Assembly: GCF_024362385.1 (NCBI RefSeq)
Contig: NZ_CP101466.1
Location: forward strand, 1,178,001 to 1,242,000
Source of the DNA: Arthrobacter sp. DNA4
GTDB lineage: Bacteria > Actinomycetota > Actinomycetes > Actinomycetales > Micrococcaceae
Direction: 5' to 3'
Length of the DNA: 64,000 nucleotides
The notes below the pieces were generated by a model. It saw only the letters and a list, made by a program, of their open reading frames with translations. It made no database searches and had not been told where the DNA came from. Made by a program: the position numbers and the translations under genes. Position 1 is the first letter of the stretch, and each line of letters begins with the position of its first letter. Shown piece after piece: positions 17,504 to 26,826 of this stretch.

Positions 17504-17603
17504 GATGCTCTTGTTCCTGAGGTACCAACCGCCGGCCCAGTCTCGACGGAAACCCCATGAGGCTCCAAGAATAGGCCTGAGTAACTCAAGGAACAAGAGC
17601 ATC
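17504..17603. repeat. 15-bp inverted repeat flanking 70 bp before the PKD gene
   Basis: GATGCTCTTGTTCCT (17504-17518) and its exact complement (17589-17603) flank a 70-base stretch in the promoter region of the PKD gene. The spacing is long for a hairpin terminator. It could be a pair of regulator sites in opposite orientation or the scar of a small mobile repeat. Confidence 0.6.
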
Positions 17604-17635
17604 TGCCGTCACGGCTGACGCACATGCCGCCGAGG

Positions 17636-19221
17636 TCAGGCGCGCGGCTGCAGCCCCGGGACGCCGTCGCGGATCTCGAAGGAGGCCTTGGTGGAGACCG
17701 GCGCACCCGGTGTCGTGACATGCTCCAGCACCCTGAAGTCCGCGGTCATGGCGTCCCTGGTGATGCGCGTGTTCACGTAGCCGCGGTTGTCGTTATAGAA
17801 CTTCAGGTGCGGGTTCCAGGCCATGGTGGCGTCCGTGGTGGAGCCGGTGCCGTTGCCCGTGGAGGTGATGGAGGTGCAGACGAGCTCCGAGCCCACCACA
17901 GGGGAGGCGGGATCCTTGTAGTCCACCTTGACGTCATTGGCCCAGTTGCGGTGCACATCGCCGGTGAGCAGGACGGCGTTCCGGACGTTTGCGTTCACCC
18001 AACCTTGGGTGATGCGGCGGCGGGAGGCCGCGTACCCGTCCCAGCCGTCCATGGACACGTCGTCGATCTCCGGTGCCTTATTGCGGTCGCGCTCGGCGAA
18101 GAAGACCTGCTGGCCCAGGATGTCCCACCGCTGGGTGGAATTCCTGAATCCGTCCAGCAGCCACTTCTCCTGCTCGGCGCCGGTGATGGTCCGGTCCTCC
18201 GCCAGCCGCTCGGTGACGTTCTTCTTCCAGCCGTCGCCAGCCAGCTGGTCGTCACGGTACTGCCGGGTATCCATCATGTGGAAGTTGGCCAGCTGGCCCC
18301 ACTGGATCCTGCGGTAGATCTTCATGTCCGGGCCTGACGGGAGCGACGACGGGCGGAGCGGCATGTTCTCGTAGTAGGCCTGGAACGCGGCGGCGCGTCG
18401 CTGCCGGAAGTGCTCGGTGCTGTCGTTGAGCTGGCCGGCGTCGTTGTTCTCCGGCACGTCGTCCGCCCAGTTGTTGTCCACCTCGTGGTCATCCCAGACC
18501 ACTGCCCAGGGTGCGATGGCGTGCGCGGCCTGCAGGTCGGCGTCGGCCTTGTACTGGGCGTGCCGCTGCCGGTAGGTCTGCAGCGTGACGGTCTCGGGGC
18601 CCTCGTGGTCCCGCGGGTTGCCGCCGCCGATCACGTAGCTGCCCTTTTTGTATTCGTAGAGGTAGTCGCCAAGGTGCAGCACCAGGTCCGGGTGGTCCTC
18701 GGCCAGGCGGCGGTAGGCGGTGAAGTAGCCGTGCTCGTAGCAGCTGGCGAATGCCATGGCCAGAGCGGCGGGTGTCTCGTGCAGCGCAGGGCTTGTAAGC
18801 GTCCGGCCCACGGGGCTCACGTGGCGCGGAACCGGTAGAAGTACTCGCGGCCCGCCTTCAGGCCCCGGAGTTCCACGTGCACTGAGTGCGCGGCCTCAGG
18901 ACGCGCCTGCTCCACGCCGCGGGCCACCACGTTGCGCATGCCCTGGTCTTCGGCCACCTCCCACTGCACCGCCACCGGCCGCGACGGCATGCCGCCCAGT
19001 CCGTCCTCCGCCACGGGGTTCAGCGCCAGGCGTGTCCACAGCACGAAGCCATCCGGCCACGGCTCGCCGGAGGCGATGCCGAGCATGAAGGGATCGGTGC
19101 GGAGGCCGGCGTCGTCCGCGGTGGAAACGGCGACGGCGGCACTTGGCAGGGCGGCGACGAGGCCGGCTCCGAGGCCGGCGGAGATGAGGGTTCTGCGGGA
19201 GATGTTGTCCATGGCTCCCAC
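17636..19221 (-). pseudogene. phoD: PhoD alkaline phosphatase, split by frameshift
   Basis: Alkaline phosphatase D releases phosphate from mono- and diesters after Tat export. The N-terminal part (19221-18817) has a Tat signal with SRRTLISAG and the PhoD_N beta domain, ending EYFYRFRAT. The catalytic part (18820-17636) resumes at SPVGRTLTSPAL and has FASCYEHG, HLGDYLYEYKKG, WDDHEVDNNWA and TGDVHRNW metal motifs. The stop and a GTG overlap in GTGA, so coupled translation as two chains is conceivable, but the family is always one chain. A small deletion is simpler. The first start is GTG 19221 or ATG 19212; neither has ideal spacing. Confidence 0.85.
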
Positions 19222-19241
19222 GCTATTTCCAGCCGTTGTAC

Positions 19242-19274
19242 AGGCTTTGAGGAGGATATGAATGAGCGGTTAAC
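19242..19274 (-). promoter_or_regulatory. PHO-box-like 11-nt repeats upstream of phoD
   Basis: Read on the minus strand, three consecutive 11-base units start GTTAACC, ATTCATA and CCTCAAA. The PhoP consensus in Streptomyces-type PHO boxes is GTTCACC with the same 11-base period. The match is weaker than at 52190-52222, but period and position before a phosphatase gene agree. Confidence 0.45.
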
Positions 19275-19399
19275 TGCGTGACAAGGATTGTTATCTATCG
19301 CTTTGGGTCCCGCGGTGGACGGGCCTTTGGACTCTGGCTTCCGCAGGGCCTGCCGGGCAGAGTTGGGGCCGACCCATCCGGCCAGGGAAAGAAGACGCC

Positions 19400-20182
19400 A
19401 TGCCCCGCACGTCCGTTATCACCGGCGCCGCCTCCGGCATCGGCAAGGCAACCAAGGAACTGCTCGAGCAGCGGGGCGAACGCGTGATCGGAGTGGATCT
19501 CCACGATGCCGAGGTGGTGGCTGACCTCTCCACCGCGGAGGGCCGCGCCGGCCTGGTGGACGCGGTACGAAAAGTCAGCGGCGGCAGGATCGATGCCATT
19601 TATGCAGTGGCCGGGCTTGCCATCGCGGCTCCCGTCACGGTGGCCGTGAACTTCTTCGGCACAGTCGCCTCGGTCGATGGGCTCCGGCCGTTGCTGGCCG
19701 GATCGGAGGCGCCCCGCGCCGTGGTGGTGTCCTCCATGGCCGCCCTCATGGCCACCGACGATGAGCTGGTGGCGATGCTCACCGCCGGGGACGAGCCCGG
19801 TTCCTTGGCCCGGGCCGGGGTCCTGGCCAAGGAACCGGCCACCACCGGCGGCCTCATTTACTGCTCCACGAAGCTGGCACTGTCGCGGTGGGTCCGCCGG
19901 CAGGCTTCCACTGCAGCGTGGGCAGGGGCCGGGATCCCGCTGAACGCCGTGGCGCCCGGTGTCATCGCCACCCCCATGACCGCCGAGCTGATCGATACCG
20001 AACAGGAGCGCGAGGCGCTGCTGAAACAGGTCCCGATGCCGCTGAACGGCATCGCGGAACCCATCGTGGTCGCCCGCCTGCTGGCCTGGCTCAACAGCGC
20101 CGAAAACACGCACCTGTGCGGTCAGGTTGTCTATGTTGACGGCGGCAGCGACGCTGTCCTGCGAGGTGACTCCGTCTGGTGA
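19400..20182 (+). CDS. SDR-family oxidoreductase (3-alpha-HSD-like)
   Basis: 260 residues of short-chain dehydrogenase type: GAASGIGKAT nucleotide loop, YAVAGL in place of NNAG, catalytic Ser in VVSSMAAL and YCSTK. The PGVIATPM segment and C-terminal VVYVDGGSDAV match 3-alpha-hydroxysteroid dehydrogenase-like SDRs. It would oxidise or reduce a secondary alcohol or ketone with NAD(P). GGAAAGAAG precedes the ATG. It is divergent from phoD and ends 16 bases before the convergent protease; no functional partner is evident. Confidence 0.88.
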   Translation: MPRTSVITGAASGIGKATKELLEQRGERVIGVDLHDAEVVADLSTAEGRAGLVDAVRKVSGGRIDAIYAVAGLAIAAPVTVAVNFFGTVASVDGLRPLLAGSEAPRAVVVSSMAALMATDDELVAMLTAGDEPGSLARAGVLAKEPATTGGLIYCSTKLALSRWVRRQASTAAWAGAGIPLNAVAPGVIATPMTAELIDTEQEREALLKQVPMPLNGIAEPIVVARLLAWLNSAENTHLCGQVVYVDGGSDAVLRGDSVW

Positions 20183-20198
20183 CGGAGGGGGCCGGCCC

Positions 20199-22184
20199 CT
20201 AGCTGATGGCAGTCATGACGTTCCAGCCCGGGCCCACGTTGATGCGCCAGCCGAACAGGCCGTTGCCTAGGCCGGGGTAGGTCCAGAGGGTTCCGTTGGT
20301 GTCGCGGGCGACGAGGTCCGGTTTGCCGTCTCCGGTGAGGTCGCCTGCTGCGCTGATGGCGGTCATGACGTTCCAGCCGGGGCCCACGTTGATGCGCCAG
20401 CCGAACAGGCCGTTGCCCTGGCCCGGGTAGGTCCAGAGGGTGCCATCGGTGTCGCGGGCGACGAGGTCTGGTTTACCGTCCCCGGTGAGGTCGCCTGCTG
20501 CGCTGATGGACGTCATGACGTTCCAGCCGTCGCCGACCTTGATGCGCCAGCCGAACAGGCCGTTGCCGAGGCCGGGGTAGGTCCAGAGGGTCCCGTTGGT
20601 GTCGCGGGCAACCAGGTCCGGTTTCCCGTCCCCGGTGAGGTCGCCTGCTGCGCTGATGGACGTCATGACATTCCAGCCGTCGCCGACCTTGATGCGCCAG
20701 CCGAAGAGCCCGTTGCCGAGGCCGGGGTAGGTCCAGAGGGTCCCGTTGGTGTCGCGGGCGATGAGGTCAGGCTGACCGTCTCCCGTGAGGTCGCCTGCTG
20801 CACTGACCGCGGTCATGACGTTCCAGCCGTCGCCGACCTTGATGCGCCAGCCGAACAGGCCATTGCCCTGGCCCGGGTAGGTCCAAAGGCTCCCGTTGCC
20901 GTCCTGTGCCAGGAGGTCTGCCTTGCCGTCGCTGGAGAAGTCCCTGGCCACCGGAGCCGCAGCCGGACCGGTAAAGAGCAGGCGGTTCGGGGTGCCCGTT
21001 GACACGTTGGTGACAGTGCCCTGGGTGGCGGCGGACGTGAGCTCCGCTGCCACCGCAGCAGGCGTCTGCTGCGGGTTCCGCGACAGGGAAAGCGCCGCGG
21101 CACCGGCAACGTGCGGAGACGCCATGGACGTACCGCTCAAGGTGGCTACCGACGTGGTGGAGGTGTCCCAGTCGGACTGGATGCCCACGCCCGGTGCGTA
21201 CAGGTCAACGCAGCTCCCGTAGTTCGAGAAGCCTGCCTGCCGGTCCGAGGAATCGGTGGCGGCGACGGTCAGGGCCTCGGCCACCCGTGCCGGGGAGGTG
21301 GTGCAGGCGTCCACCGCGGCGTTTCCGGCAGCCACCACGGCTGTGACGCCGTCATTGATGATTCCCCTGATGGCGTCATCCAGGGTGGTGCTGGTGGGGC
21401 CGCCAATGCTGAGGTTGGCCACCGCGGGCGTGCCGGCGGCATGCTGGGACGCGATCCAGTCGAGCCCCGCGATGACGTCCGAGTCATATCCGGAACCGTC
21501 GCAGCCGAGCACCCGCACCGGAACCACGCTGGCTGATTTGGCCACCCCGAAGGTCTTCCCGGCGATGATGCCGGCGACATGCGTGCCGTGGCCGTTGCAG
21601 TCGCTGCTGCCCTTGCCGTCGGCGATGGCCGTCCAGCCCGCGGCCACCCGGCCGCCAAAGTCCGTGTTTTCCGCCAGGACGCCGGTGTCGATGACGTAGG
21701 CGCTGACGCCCGCGCCACTGGAGGTGGGCGTGAAGGTGTTCGAGAGCGGAAGCGCCCGCTGGTCGATCCTGTCCAGGCCCCAGGGCGGTGACTGCTGGGT
21801 GTCGGAAACCGAAACGGGCGAATCCGGCTCAATCAGGGAGATCCGGGGCGAATGTGCCAGGGCAGCCGCCTGCCATTTGGTGGCGGTGATGGCCGCTCCC
21901 CGGACCGCTGCGGAGAACGTCCTGCCGACCCGCACACCCTGGGACCGAAGGGACTGCGCCTCCGCTGCCACGTCCGAGCCCTTTGTGAAACTGACCAGGT
22001 AGCGGCCCTCGTCACCGGCCAGGGGGACGGCCGCCTGCGCGCCACCGCTGACTGCGGGCGAGGGCAAAGGAGCGACGGTCACCACAGGGGTGGATGCCGT
22101 GGCCGGGGGAGCCGTCAGCATGACGGCAGCCGCGGCTGCCAGCACCGCGCCGGCAGGGCCCCGGAATCGCTTGGAAAATGACAT
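20199..22184 (-). CDS. Secreted S8 protease with five C-terminal FG-GAP/VCBS repeats
   Basis: 661 residues. A signal peptide, an I9 propeptide (GRYLVSFTKGS), and a proteinase-K-like S8 domain: Asp in VIDTGVL, His in NGHGTHVAGI, Asn in AAGNAA, Ser in SGTSMASPHVAG. From about residue 412 come five repeats of 50 residues (GDLTGDGKPDLVARD, TLWTYPGLGNGLFGW), the FG-GAP/VCBS type with a calcium-binding DxTGDGxPD loop. The last repeat ends exactly at the stop. Repeats of this kind form propeller blades or cell-wall and substrate binding modules; five blades is fewer than a closed propeller. ATG 22182-22184 has AGGAGG. Confidence 0.92.
   Translation of the reverse strand: MSFSKRFRGPAGAVLAAAAAVMLTAPPATASTPVVTVAPLPSPAVSGGAQAAVPLAGDEGRYLVSFTKGSDVAAEAQSLRSQGVRVGRTFSAAVRGAAITATKWQAAALAHSPRISLIEPDSPVSVSDTQQSPPWGLDRIDQRALPLSNTFTPTSSGAGVSAYVIDTGVLAENTDFGGRVAAGWTAIADGKGSSDCNGHGTHVAGIIAGKTFGVAKSASVVPVRVLGCDGSGYDSDVIAGLDWIASQHAAGTPAVANLSIGGPTSTTLDDAIRGIINDGVTAVVAAGNAAVDACTTSPARVAEALTVAATDSSDRQAGFSNYGSCVDLYAPGVGIQSDWDTSTTSVATLSGTSMASPHVAGAAALSLSRNPQQTPAAVAAELTSAATQGTVTNVSTGTPNRLLFTGPAAAPVARDFSSDGKADLLAQDGNGSLWTYPGQGNGLFGWRIKVGDGWNVMTAVSAAGDLTGDGQPDLIARDTNGTLWTYPGLGNGLFGWRIKVGDGWNVMTSISAAGDLTGDGKPDLVARDTNGTLWTYPGLGNGLFGWRIKVGDGWNVMTSISAAGDLTGDGKPDLVARDTDGTLWTYPGQGNGLFGWRINVGPGWNVMTAISAAGDLTGDGKPDLVARDTNGTLWTYPGLGNGLFGWRINVGPGWNVMTAIS
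20202..20951 (-). repeat. Five 150-bp tandem coding repeats
   Basis: Units of 150 bases encode the 50-residue FG-GAP blades of the protease. Neighbouring copies are nearly identical at DNA level; for example the stretch TCGCCTGCTGCGCTGATGG recurs at 20341, 20491 and 20641. Such identity suggests recent expansion or gene conversion and predicts copy-number variation between strains. Confidence 0.9.
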
Positions 22185-22513
22185 GGGTGGCCTCCTGTGA
22201 CCGATCCATCCTGCGGTGAACAAACCTCGAGCGGTTCCGCAAGCCGTTCCGGGCACGGCAAAGGAGGCAGGTGTTGGCAACGGGTACAACGGTAAGCAGT
22301 AAATTCGGTAGCCCCAGACATCCCTTGTGCTCCCCAGCTTTCGGCGGAAACGGAAACCATTTCCTGGTCCACACTGCCCGTCCTGTCCAGGATCCCCGGC
22401 TGAGCCCGGGGTCTGTTTTCCAGCGCAGGCGTAGCGCCTGGGCAGCCGGACGGTGTGGTCCCGGCCATTTTACAACTCCCCGGTTACGGAAGCGGCGGCC
22501 CCAGCTTGCACGC
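22185..22513. other. Gap between protease and GAF regulator genes
   Basis: 329 bases without a gene. It must hold the promoter of the minus-strand protease. Two short hairpins occur, CAGGCG-TAG-CGCCTG at 22426-22440 and CCCCGG/CCGGGG just before it near 22395-22411; either could end transcription of the upstream regulator gene. Nothing else is recognisable. Confidence 0.5.
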
Positions 22514-23803
22514 TCAACCAGCGGGGCAGGACGCCCGGAAGGCCAGGTACCGCGGATCGCCGCGGCCCACCAGCCGGCCCAGTGCGTCGACAGCCAGCGG
22601 GTCAACAGCTCCCATGTCGGTGGAAAGCCACTGAACCAACAGCGAAGCGTCCCCGCAGGCCCGCACGGCCGATCCAACGGCCATGTCCAGTTGGTCCCGC
22701 AGCAGTTGCACCGCAAGGGCAACCGACCGGCGCAGCAGGGGTGCCCGGTACGCTTCCAGCGCTTCCGCCACAAGCCCGTCGCGCAGCAACCGGAGCACCC
22801 GCCCTGAATCGGAATGTCCGGCCAGGCCAGGGGCCAGGCGGTAGGGGTTGGACTCCACGGCGCCGCCCAGCATGGACCGCACCCGGAACATCTCGGTCCG
22901 GATGGCCTGCGGGGTTCCGGCATCCCCGTGCAGCTCGTAGGCCAGTTCCTCCGCGGACCAGCCCTGCGACCGCGAATCCAGCAGCGCCAGGATTTCCGCC
23001 CGGCGCAGGGTCAGCGGCGTGCGGCTCCCGTCAGCGAACACCGCCGTGGGCTTGTCGCCGAGCAGTTCCAGCGACTCCACCGCCACGGTCCGGGCTGCAG
23101 TGGGCGCAGGCCGCCGCGACGCACGCACGGAATGCCGGGCACCCGGGGAGGTGCCGCCGTCTGACGTTCCCAGCAAGGCTTCCGCCACCCGGACGGCGCA
23201 CCGGACCATCCGCAGGGTGTCCGCGCTGATGGTGTCCAGCGGTCCGGACACGTCCAGTACGCCCAGCACCCGTCCCGTGGCCGGGTCCGTAATGGGCGCC
23301 GCCGTGCAGGCCCACTCGTGGTGCGTGCGCACCAGGTGCTCGGCGGAGAACAGCTGCACGGCGCTGCCGGTAACCAGGGCCTCGCTGATGGCGTTGGTGC
23401 CGATGCCTGCCTCGGACCAGTCCGCGCCTTCGGAGAACTCCAGCGTGTCGGCCCGCCGGAGCACGGCCGGGCTGCCCACCCGCCACAGGATCTCGCCGCT
23501 GGCATCGGTGAGGACCAGCAGGTGGCGGCCGGACCGGGATTCATCGGCCAGGAGGTCGTGGAGCGCCGGCATCACCTGCTGCAGACGGTGTTCCCGCCGC
23601 ATTTCAAGGACCTCGGACACCTCGTGCAGGTGCCGCGGGCTGTGCTGGTCCGGGCTGATGCCCAGGGCCATGGAGCGCCGCCACGACTCCACCAGCGGCG
23701 TGGGGATCTCGGGCCGCGGGACACCGGCGATGACCAGCTCGTGCGCGCGCCGCAGCGTCCGTGCGTACCGCGCCGGGTCCGAAAACCTCTGGCCGTAGTC
23801 CAC
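22514..23803 (-). CDS. GAF-domain transcription regulator
   Basis: 429 residues. N-terminal helices (VESWRRSMALGISPD) and a GAF domain with EGADWSEAGIGTNAISEAL and HHEWACTAAPITDPATG resemble the sensor part of AcoR-type activators, but there is no sigma-54 ATPase. Instead a winged-helix-like module (LTLRRAEILALL, WSAEELAYELHGD, AIRTEMFRVRSMLG) ends the protein. I chose GTG 23801-23803 because GAGGAGG stands five bases before it; a TTG further upstream lacks a site. It is divergent from the monooxygenase/dehydrogenase pair and is likely their regulator, sensing a ketone or diol. Confidence 0.8.
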   Translation of the reverse strand: MDYGQRFSDPARYARTLRRAHELVIAGVPRPEIPTPLVESWRRSMALGISPDQHSPRHLHEVSEVLEMRREHRLQQVMPALHDLLADESRSGRHLLVLTDASGEILWRVGSPAVLRRADTLEFSEGADWSEAGIGTNAISEALVTGSAVQLFSAEHLVRTHHEWACTAAPITDPATGRVLGVLDVSGPLDTISADTLRMVRCAVRVAEALLGTSDGGTSPGARHSVRASRRPAPTAARTVAVESLELLGDKPTAVFADGSRTPLTLRRAEILALLDSRSQGWSAEELAYELHGDAGTPQAIRTEMFRVRSMLGGAVESNPYRLAPGLAGHSDSGRVLRLLRDGLVAEALEAYRAPLLRRSVALAVQLLRDQLDMAVGSAVRACGDASLLVQWLSTDMGAVDPLAVDALGRLVGRGDPRYLAFRASCPAG

Positions 23804-23945
23804 CGTTTCCTCCTCGCAGCCGGCTCCCTTGCCGGATCCGTGTAACGCCGCTGTTACCCACGCCGGGTTCAACTAGTGATGCAGCGCACGCCCGCCCCAG
23901 CATATCGGGCAGGCGGGGCCCATGAAACAGCACAAAGGAGTGGAG

Positions 23946-25736
23946 ATGACCCAAACACCCACGGCTGCCGCCCAGGCCTGGCTTGCCGGGCTGGATGAGG
24001 CGCTGCAGCGGCGCGACGTGGACGCCGCGCTGGAGCTCTTCGAGGACGACTGCTACTGGCGGGACTTCGTGGCGTTCACCTGGAACCTCAGGACGCTGGA
24101 AGGAAAGGCAGACATCCGCCGCATGCTGGAGGCCACCCTGGACCGCGTGCAGCTTACCAACTGGGCGCTCGCCGAGGACGCCACCGGCGGCACGGAGAAC
24201 ACGGAAGCGTGGATCACGTTCGAGACCGGCGCGGCCCGCGGCTACGGCCACCTCCGGCTCCGGGACGGCAAATGCTGGACGCTGCTGACCACCATGCAGG
24301 AGCTCAAGGGCTTCGAGGAAAAGAAGGGTCCGCGGCGCGAGCAGGGCGTGGCCCACGAGATTGTCCGGGGGCGCCGGTCCTGGAAGGAGCTCAAGGAGGA
24401 GCAGGAGGCGCGGCTGGGCTACGAGGAGCAGCCCTACTGCGTGATCATCGGCGGCGGCCAGGGCGGGATTGGCCTCGCCGCCCGGCTGAAGCGGCTTGGC
24501 GTGCCGACCATCATCGTCGAGAAGAACCAGAACCCCGGCGACTCCTGGCGCAACCGCTACAAGTCCCTGCACCTGCACGACCCCGTCTGGTACGACCACC
24601 TGCCCTACCTGAAGTTCCCGGACGACTGGCCCGTCTTCGCCGCCAAGGACAAGATCGGTGACTGGCTGGAGCATTACACCCGCATCATGGAGCTGAACTA
24701 CTGGTCCGGCACCGAGTGCGTGGGGGCTGCGTACGACGACGGCACACAGGAATGGGCGGTCAACGTCCTTCGCAACGGCGAACCAGTGACACTCCGGCCT
24801 AAGCAGCTGGTCTTCGCCCTGGGCGTCTCCGGCTACCCGAACATCCCCACGTTTGACGGCGCCGGGTCCTTCCTGGGCGAGCAGCGGCACTCCTCCCAGC
24901 ACCCGGGCGGCGGGGACTGGACGGGCAAGAAGGCCGTGGTGATCGGCTCCAACAACTCGGCGCACGATATCTGCGCCGACCTCTGGGAGCACGGCGCCGA
25001 CGTCACCATGGTCCAGCGGTCCTCCACCCACATTGCCCGCAGCGAGTCCCTGATGGACCTGGCGCTGGGGGACCTGTACTCGGAGCGGGCGCTCGCGGCC
25101 GGGGTGACCACGGAGAAGGCCGACCTGCTGTTCGCCTCCCTGCCCATGCGCGTCCTGCCCGGGGCCCAGGTGCCGGTGTACCAGGAGATGGCATCCCGGG
25201 ATGCTGGGTTCTACTCCCAGCTGGAGGCAGCCGGGTTCGACCTGGACTTCGGCGTGGACGGGTCCGGCCTGTTCGTGAAGTACCTGCGGCGCGGCTCCGG
25301 CTACTACATCGACGTCGGCGCCTCCCAGCTGATCATCGACGGCAGGGTGAAGCTGAAGAACGGGCAGGTCACCAAGATCACCGGCAACGCCGTGGTGATG
25401 GACGATGGCACTGAGCTGGAGGCGGACCTGATTGTCTACGCCACCGGGTACGGGTCCATGAACGGCTGGCTGGCGGACCTGGTCTCGCCCGAAATTGCGG
25501 ACCGTGTGGGCAAATGCTGGGGATATGGCTCAGACACGCCAAAAGACCCTGGTCCGTGGGAGGGGGAGCTGCGCAATATGTGGAAGCCCACCAACGTGCC
25601 CAACCTCTGGATCCATGGTGGCAACCTGCACCAGAGCCGGCACTACTCCGCCTACCTGGCGCTGCAGTTGAAGGCCCGGATGGAAGGACTCGACACACCG
25701 GTCTACGAACTGCAGCCCAGCCACCACACCCGCTAG
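23946..25736 (+). CDS. SnoaL-fused flavin monooxygenase (BVMO-like)
   Basis: 596 residues. Residues 1-130 form an NTF2/SnoaL-like domain (AALELFEDDCYWRDFVAFTW); then an FAD Rossmann loop IIGGGQGGIGLAARL near residue 168, an NADP site VVIGSNNSAHD and a C-terminal ATGYG. It is a class-B type flavoprotein related to Baeyer-Villiger and N-hydroxylating monooxygenases that inserts oxygen using NADPH. The second nucleotide loop has GSNNSA where GxGxSA is usual. ATG 23946 follows AAGGAG; an earlier ATG at 23922 overlaps that site and is rejected. The dehydrogenase follows 24 bases later, implying an alcohol-ketone-ester route. Confidence 0.87.
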   Translation: MTQTPTAAAQAWLAGLDEALQRRDVDAALELFEDDCYWRDFVAFTWNLRTLEGKADIRRMLEATLDRVQLTNWALAEDATGGTENTEAWITFETGAARGYGHLRLRDGKCWTLLTTMQELKGFEEKKGPRREQGVAHEIVRGRRSWKELKEEQEARLGYEEQPYCVIIGGGQGGIGLAARLKRLGVPTIIVEKNQNPGDSWRNRYKSLHLHDPVWYDHLPYLKFPDDWPVFAAKDKIGDWLEHYTRIMELNYWSGTECVGAAYDDGTQEWAVNVLRNGEPVTLRPKQLVFALGVSGYPNIPTFDGAGSFLGEQRHSSQHPGGGDWTGKKAVVIGSNNSAHDICADLWEHGADVTMVQRSSTHIARSESLMDLALGDLYSERALAAGVTTEKADLLFASLPMRVLPGAQVPVYQEMASRDAGFYSQLEAAGFDLDFGVDGSGLFVKYLRRGSGYYIDVGASQLIIDGRVKLKNGQVTKITGNAVVMDDGTELEADLIVYATGYGSMNGWLADLVSPEIADRVGKCWGYGSDTPKDPGPWEGELRNMWKPTNVPNLWIHGGNLHQSRHYSAYLALQLKARMEGLDTPVYELQPSHHTR

Positions 25737-25760
25737 CCGCGTTTACAGCATGGAGGAATC

Positions 25761-26816
25761 ATGAAGGCAGCACGTTTCCACGCCCGCAAGGACATCCGGA
25801 TCGAGGACATCCCGGAGCCGGAGCTGCGGGCGGGGGCGGTGAAGATCGACGTCGCGTGGTGCGGCATCTGCGGCACGGACCTGCACGAGTTCCTGGAGGG
25901 ACCCATCTTCTGCCCCGCGCCGGGGCATCCGCACCCGCTGTCCCACGAGGAATCCCCGGTGACCCTGGGGCATGAATTCTCCGGGACTGTGGCTGAAGTC
26001 GGCGAAGGCGTGGAGGGGCTGGAAGTGGGTGACAACGTCGTCGTCGAACCCTATTTCGTGGACGGGACCTGCGACATGTGCCAGGCGGGCAGCTACCACC
26101 TGTGCCGGCAGATGGGGTTCATCGGGCTGTCCGGCGGCGGGGGAGGGCTGAGCGAGAAGATCGTGGTGGACCAGCGGTGGGTGCATCCCATCGGCAACAT
26201 CCCGCTGGACGAGGCCGCACTGATCGAACCGCTGTCCGTGGCACACCACGCGGTGGCGCGCAGCGGCGTCAAGGCCGGCGACACCGCGCTGGTGGGCGGG
26301 TCCGGGCCGATCGGCCTGCTCACGGCGGCGGTCCTCAAAGGCATGGGCGTGACCACGATCATCAGTGAGCTCACCCAGGCCCGCAAGGAGAAGGCCACTT
26401 CCAGCGGCGTGGCGGACCACGTCCTTGACCCAAGCAAGGAGGACGTCCCGGCGCGGGTTCGCGAGCTCACCGGGGGCACCGGGGCGGACGTCGCCTTCGA
26501 ATGCGCGGGCGTGAACGCCGTCCTGGACACGATGCTCGACGCCGTCCGGCCCGGGGCTGTGGTGGTGAACGTGTCCATCTGGGGTTCGCCCGCCACGGTG
26601 GACATGCAGAAACTGGTGGTGAAGGAGATCGACCTGCGCGGCACCATCGCCTACGTCCGCGACCACCCCGCCGTGATCAAGATGGTGCAGGAGGGCAAGG
26701 TGGACCTCAAGCCGTTCATCACGGGCAGGATCGCGCTGGAGGACCTGGTGGAGCAGGGCTTCGATACCCTCATCAACCACAAGGACACTGCCGTAAAGGT
26801 GCTGGTGCATCCGTAA
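25761..26816 (+). CDS. Zinc alcohol dehydrogenase, 2,3-butanediol type
   Basis: 351 residues of the medium-chain dehydrogenase family. Catalytic zinc ligands are seen in CGICGTDLHE and GHEFSG; the FCPAPGHPHPLSHEESP insertion and CDMCQAGSYHLC are typical of BdhA-like 2,3-butanediol dehydrogenases; the NAD loop is VGGSGPIGLLTA. It interconverts a diol or secondary alcohol with the ketone, which the upstream monooxygenase could then oxygenate. ATG follows GGAGGAATC. Second gene of a two-gene unit driven from the divergent promoter at 23804-23945. Confidence 0.9.
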   Translation: MKAARFHARKDIRIEDIPEPELRAGAVKIDVAWCGICGTDLHEFLEGPIFCPAPGHPHPLSHEESPVTLGHEFSGTVAEVGEGVEGLEVGDNVVVEPYFVDGTCDMCQAGSYHLCRQMGFIGLSGGGGGLSEKIVVDQRWVHPIGNIPLDEAALIEPLSVAHHAVARSGVKAGDTALVGGSGPIGLLTAAVLKGMGVTTIISELTQARKEKATSSGVADHVLDPSKEDVPARVRELTGGTGADVAFECAGVNAVLDTMLDAVRPGAVVVNVSIWGSPATVDMQKLVVKEIDLRGTIAYVRDHPAVIKMVQEGKVDLKPFITGRIALEDLVEQGFDTLINHKDTAVKVLVHP

Positions 26817-26826
26817 AGCCGGCGAA

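Noticed and set aside
20202..20951. Regular 150-base repeats considered as a CRISPR-like or satellite array
   Set aside because: No spacers, unit divisible by three, fully coding for FG-GAP blades.
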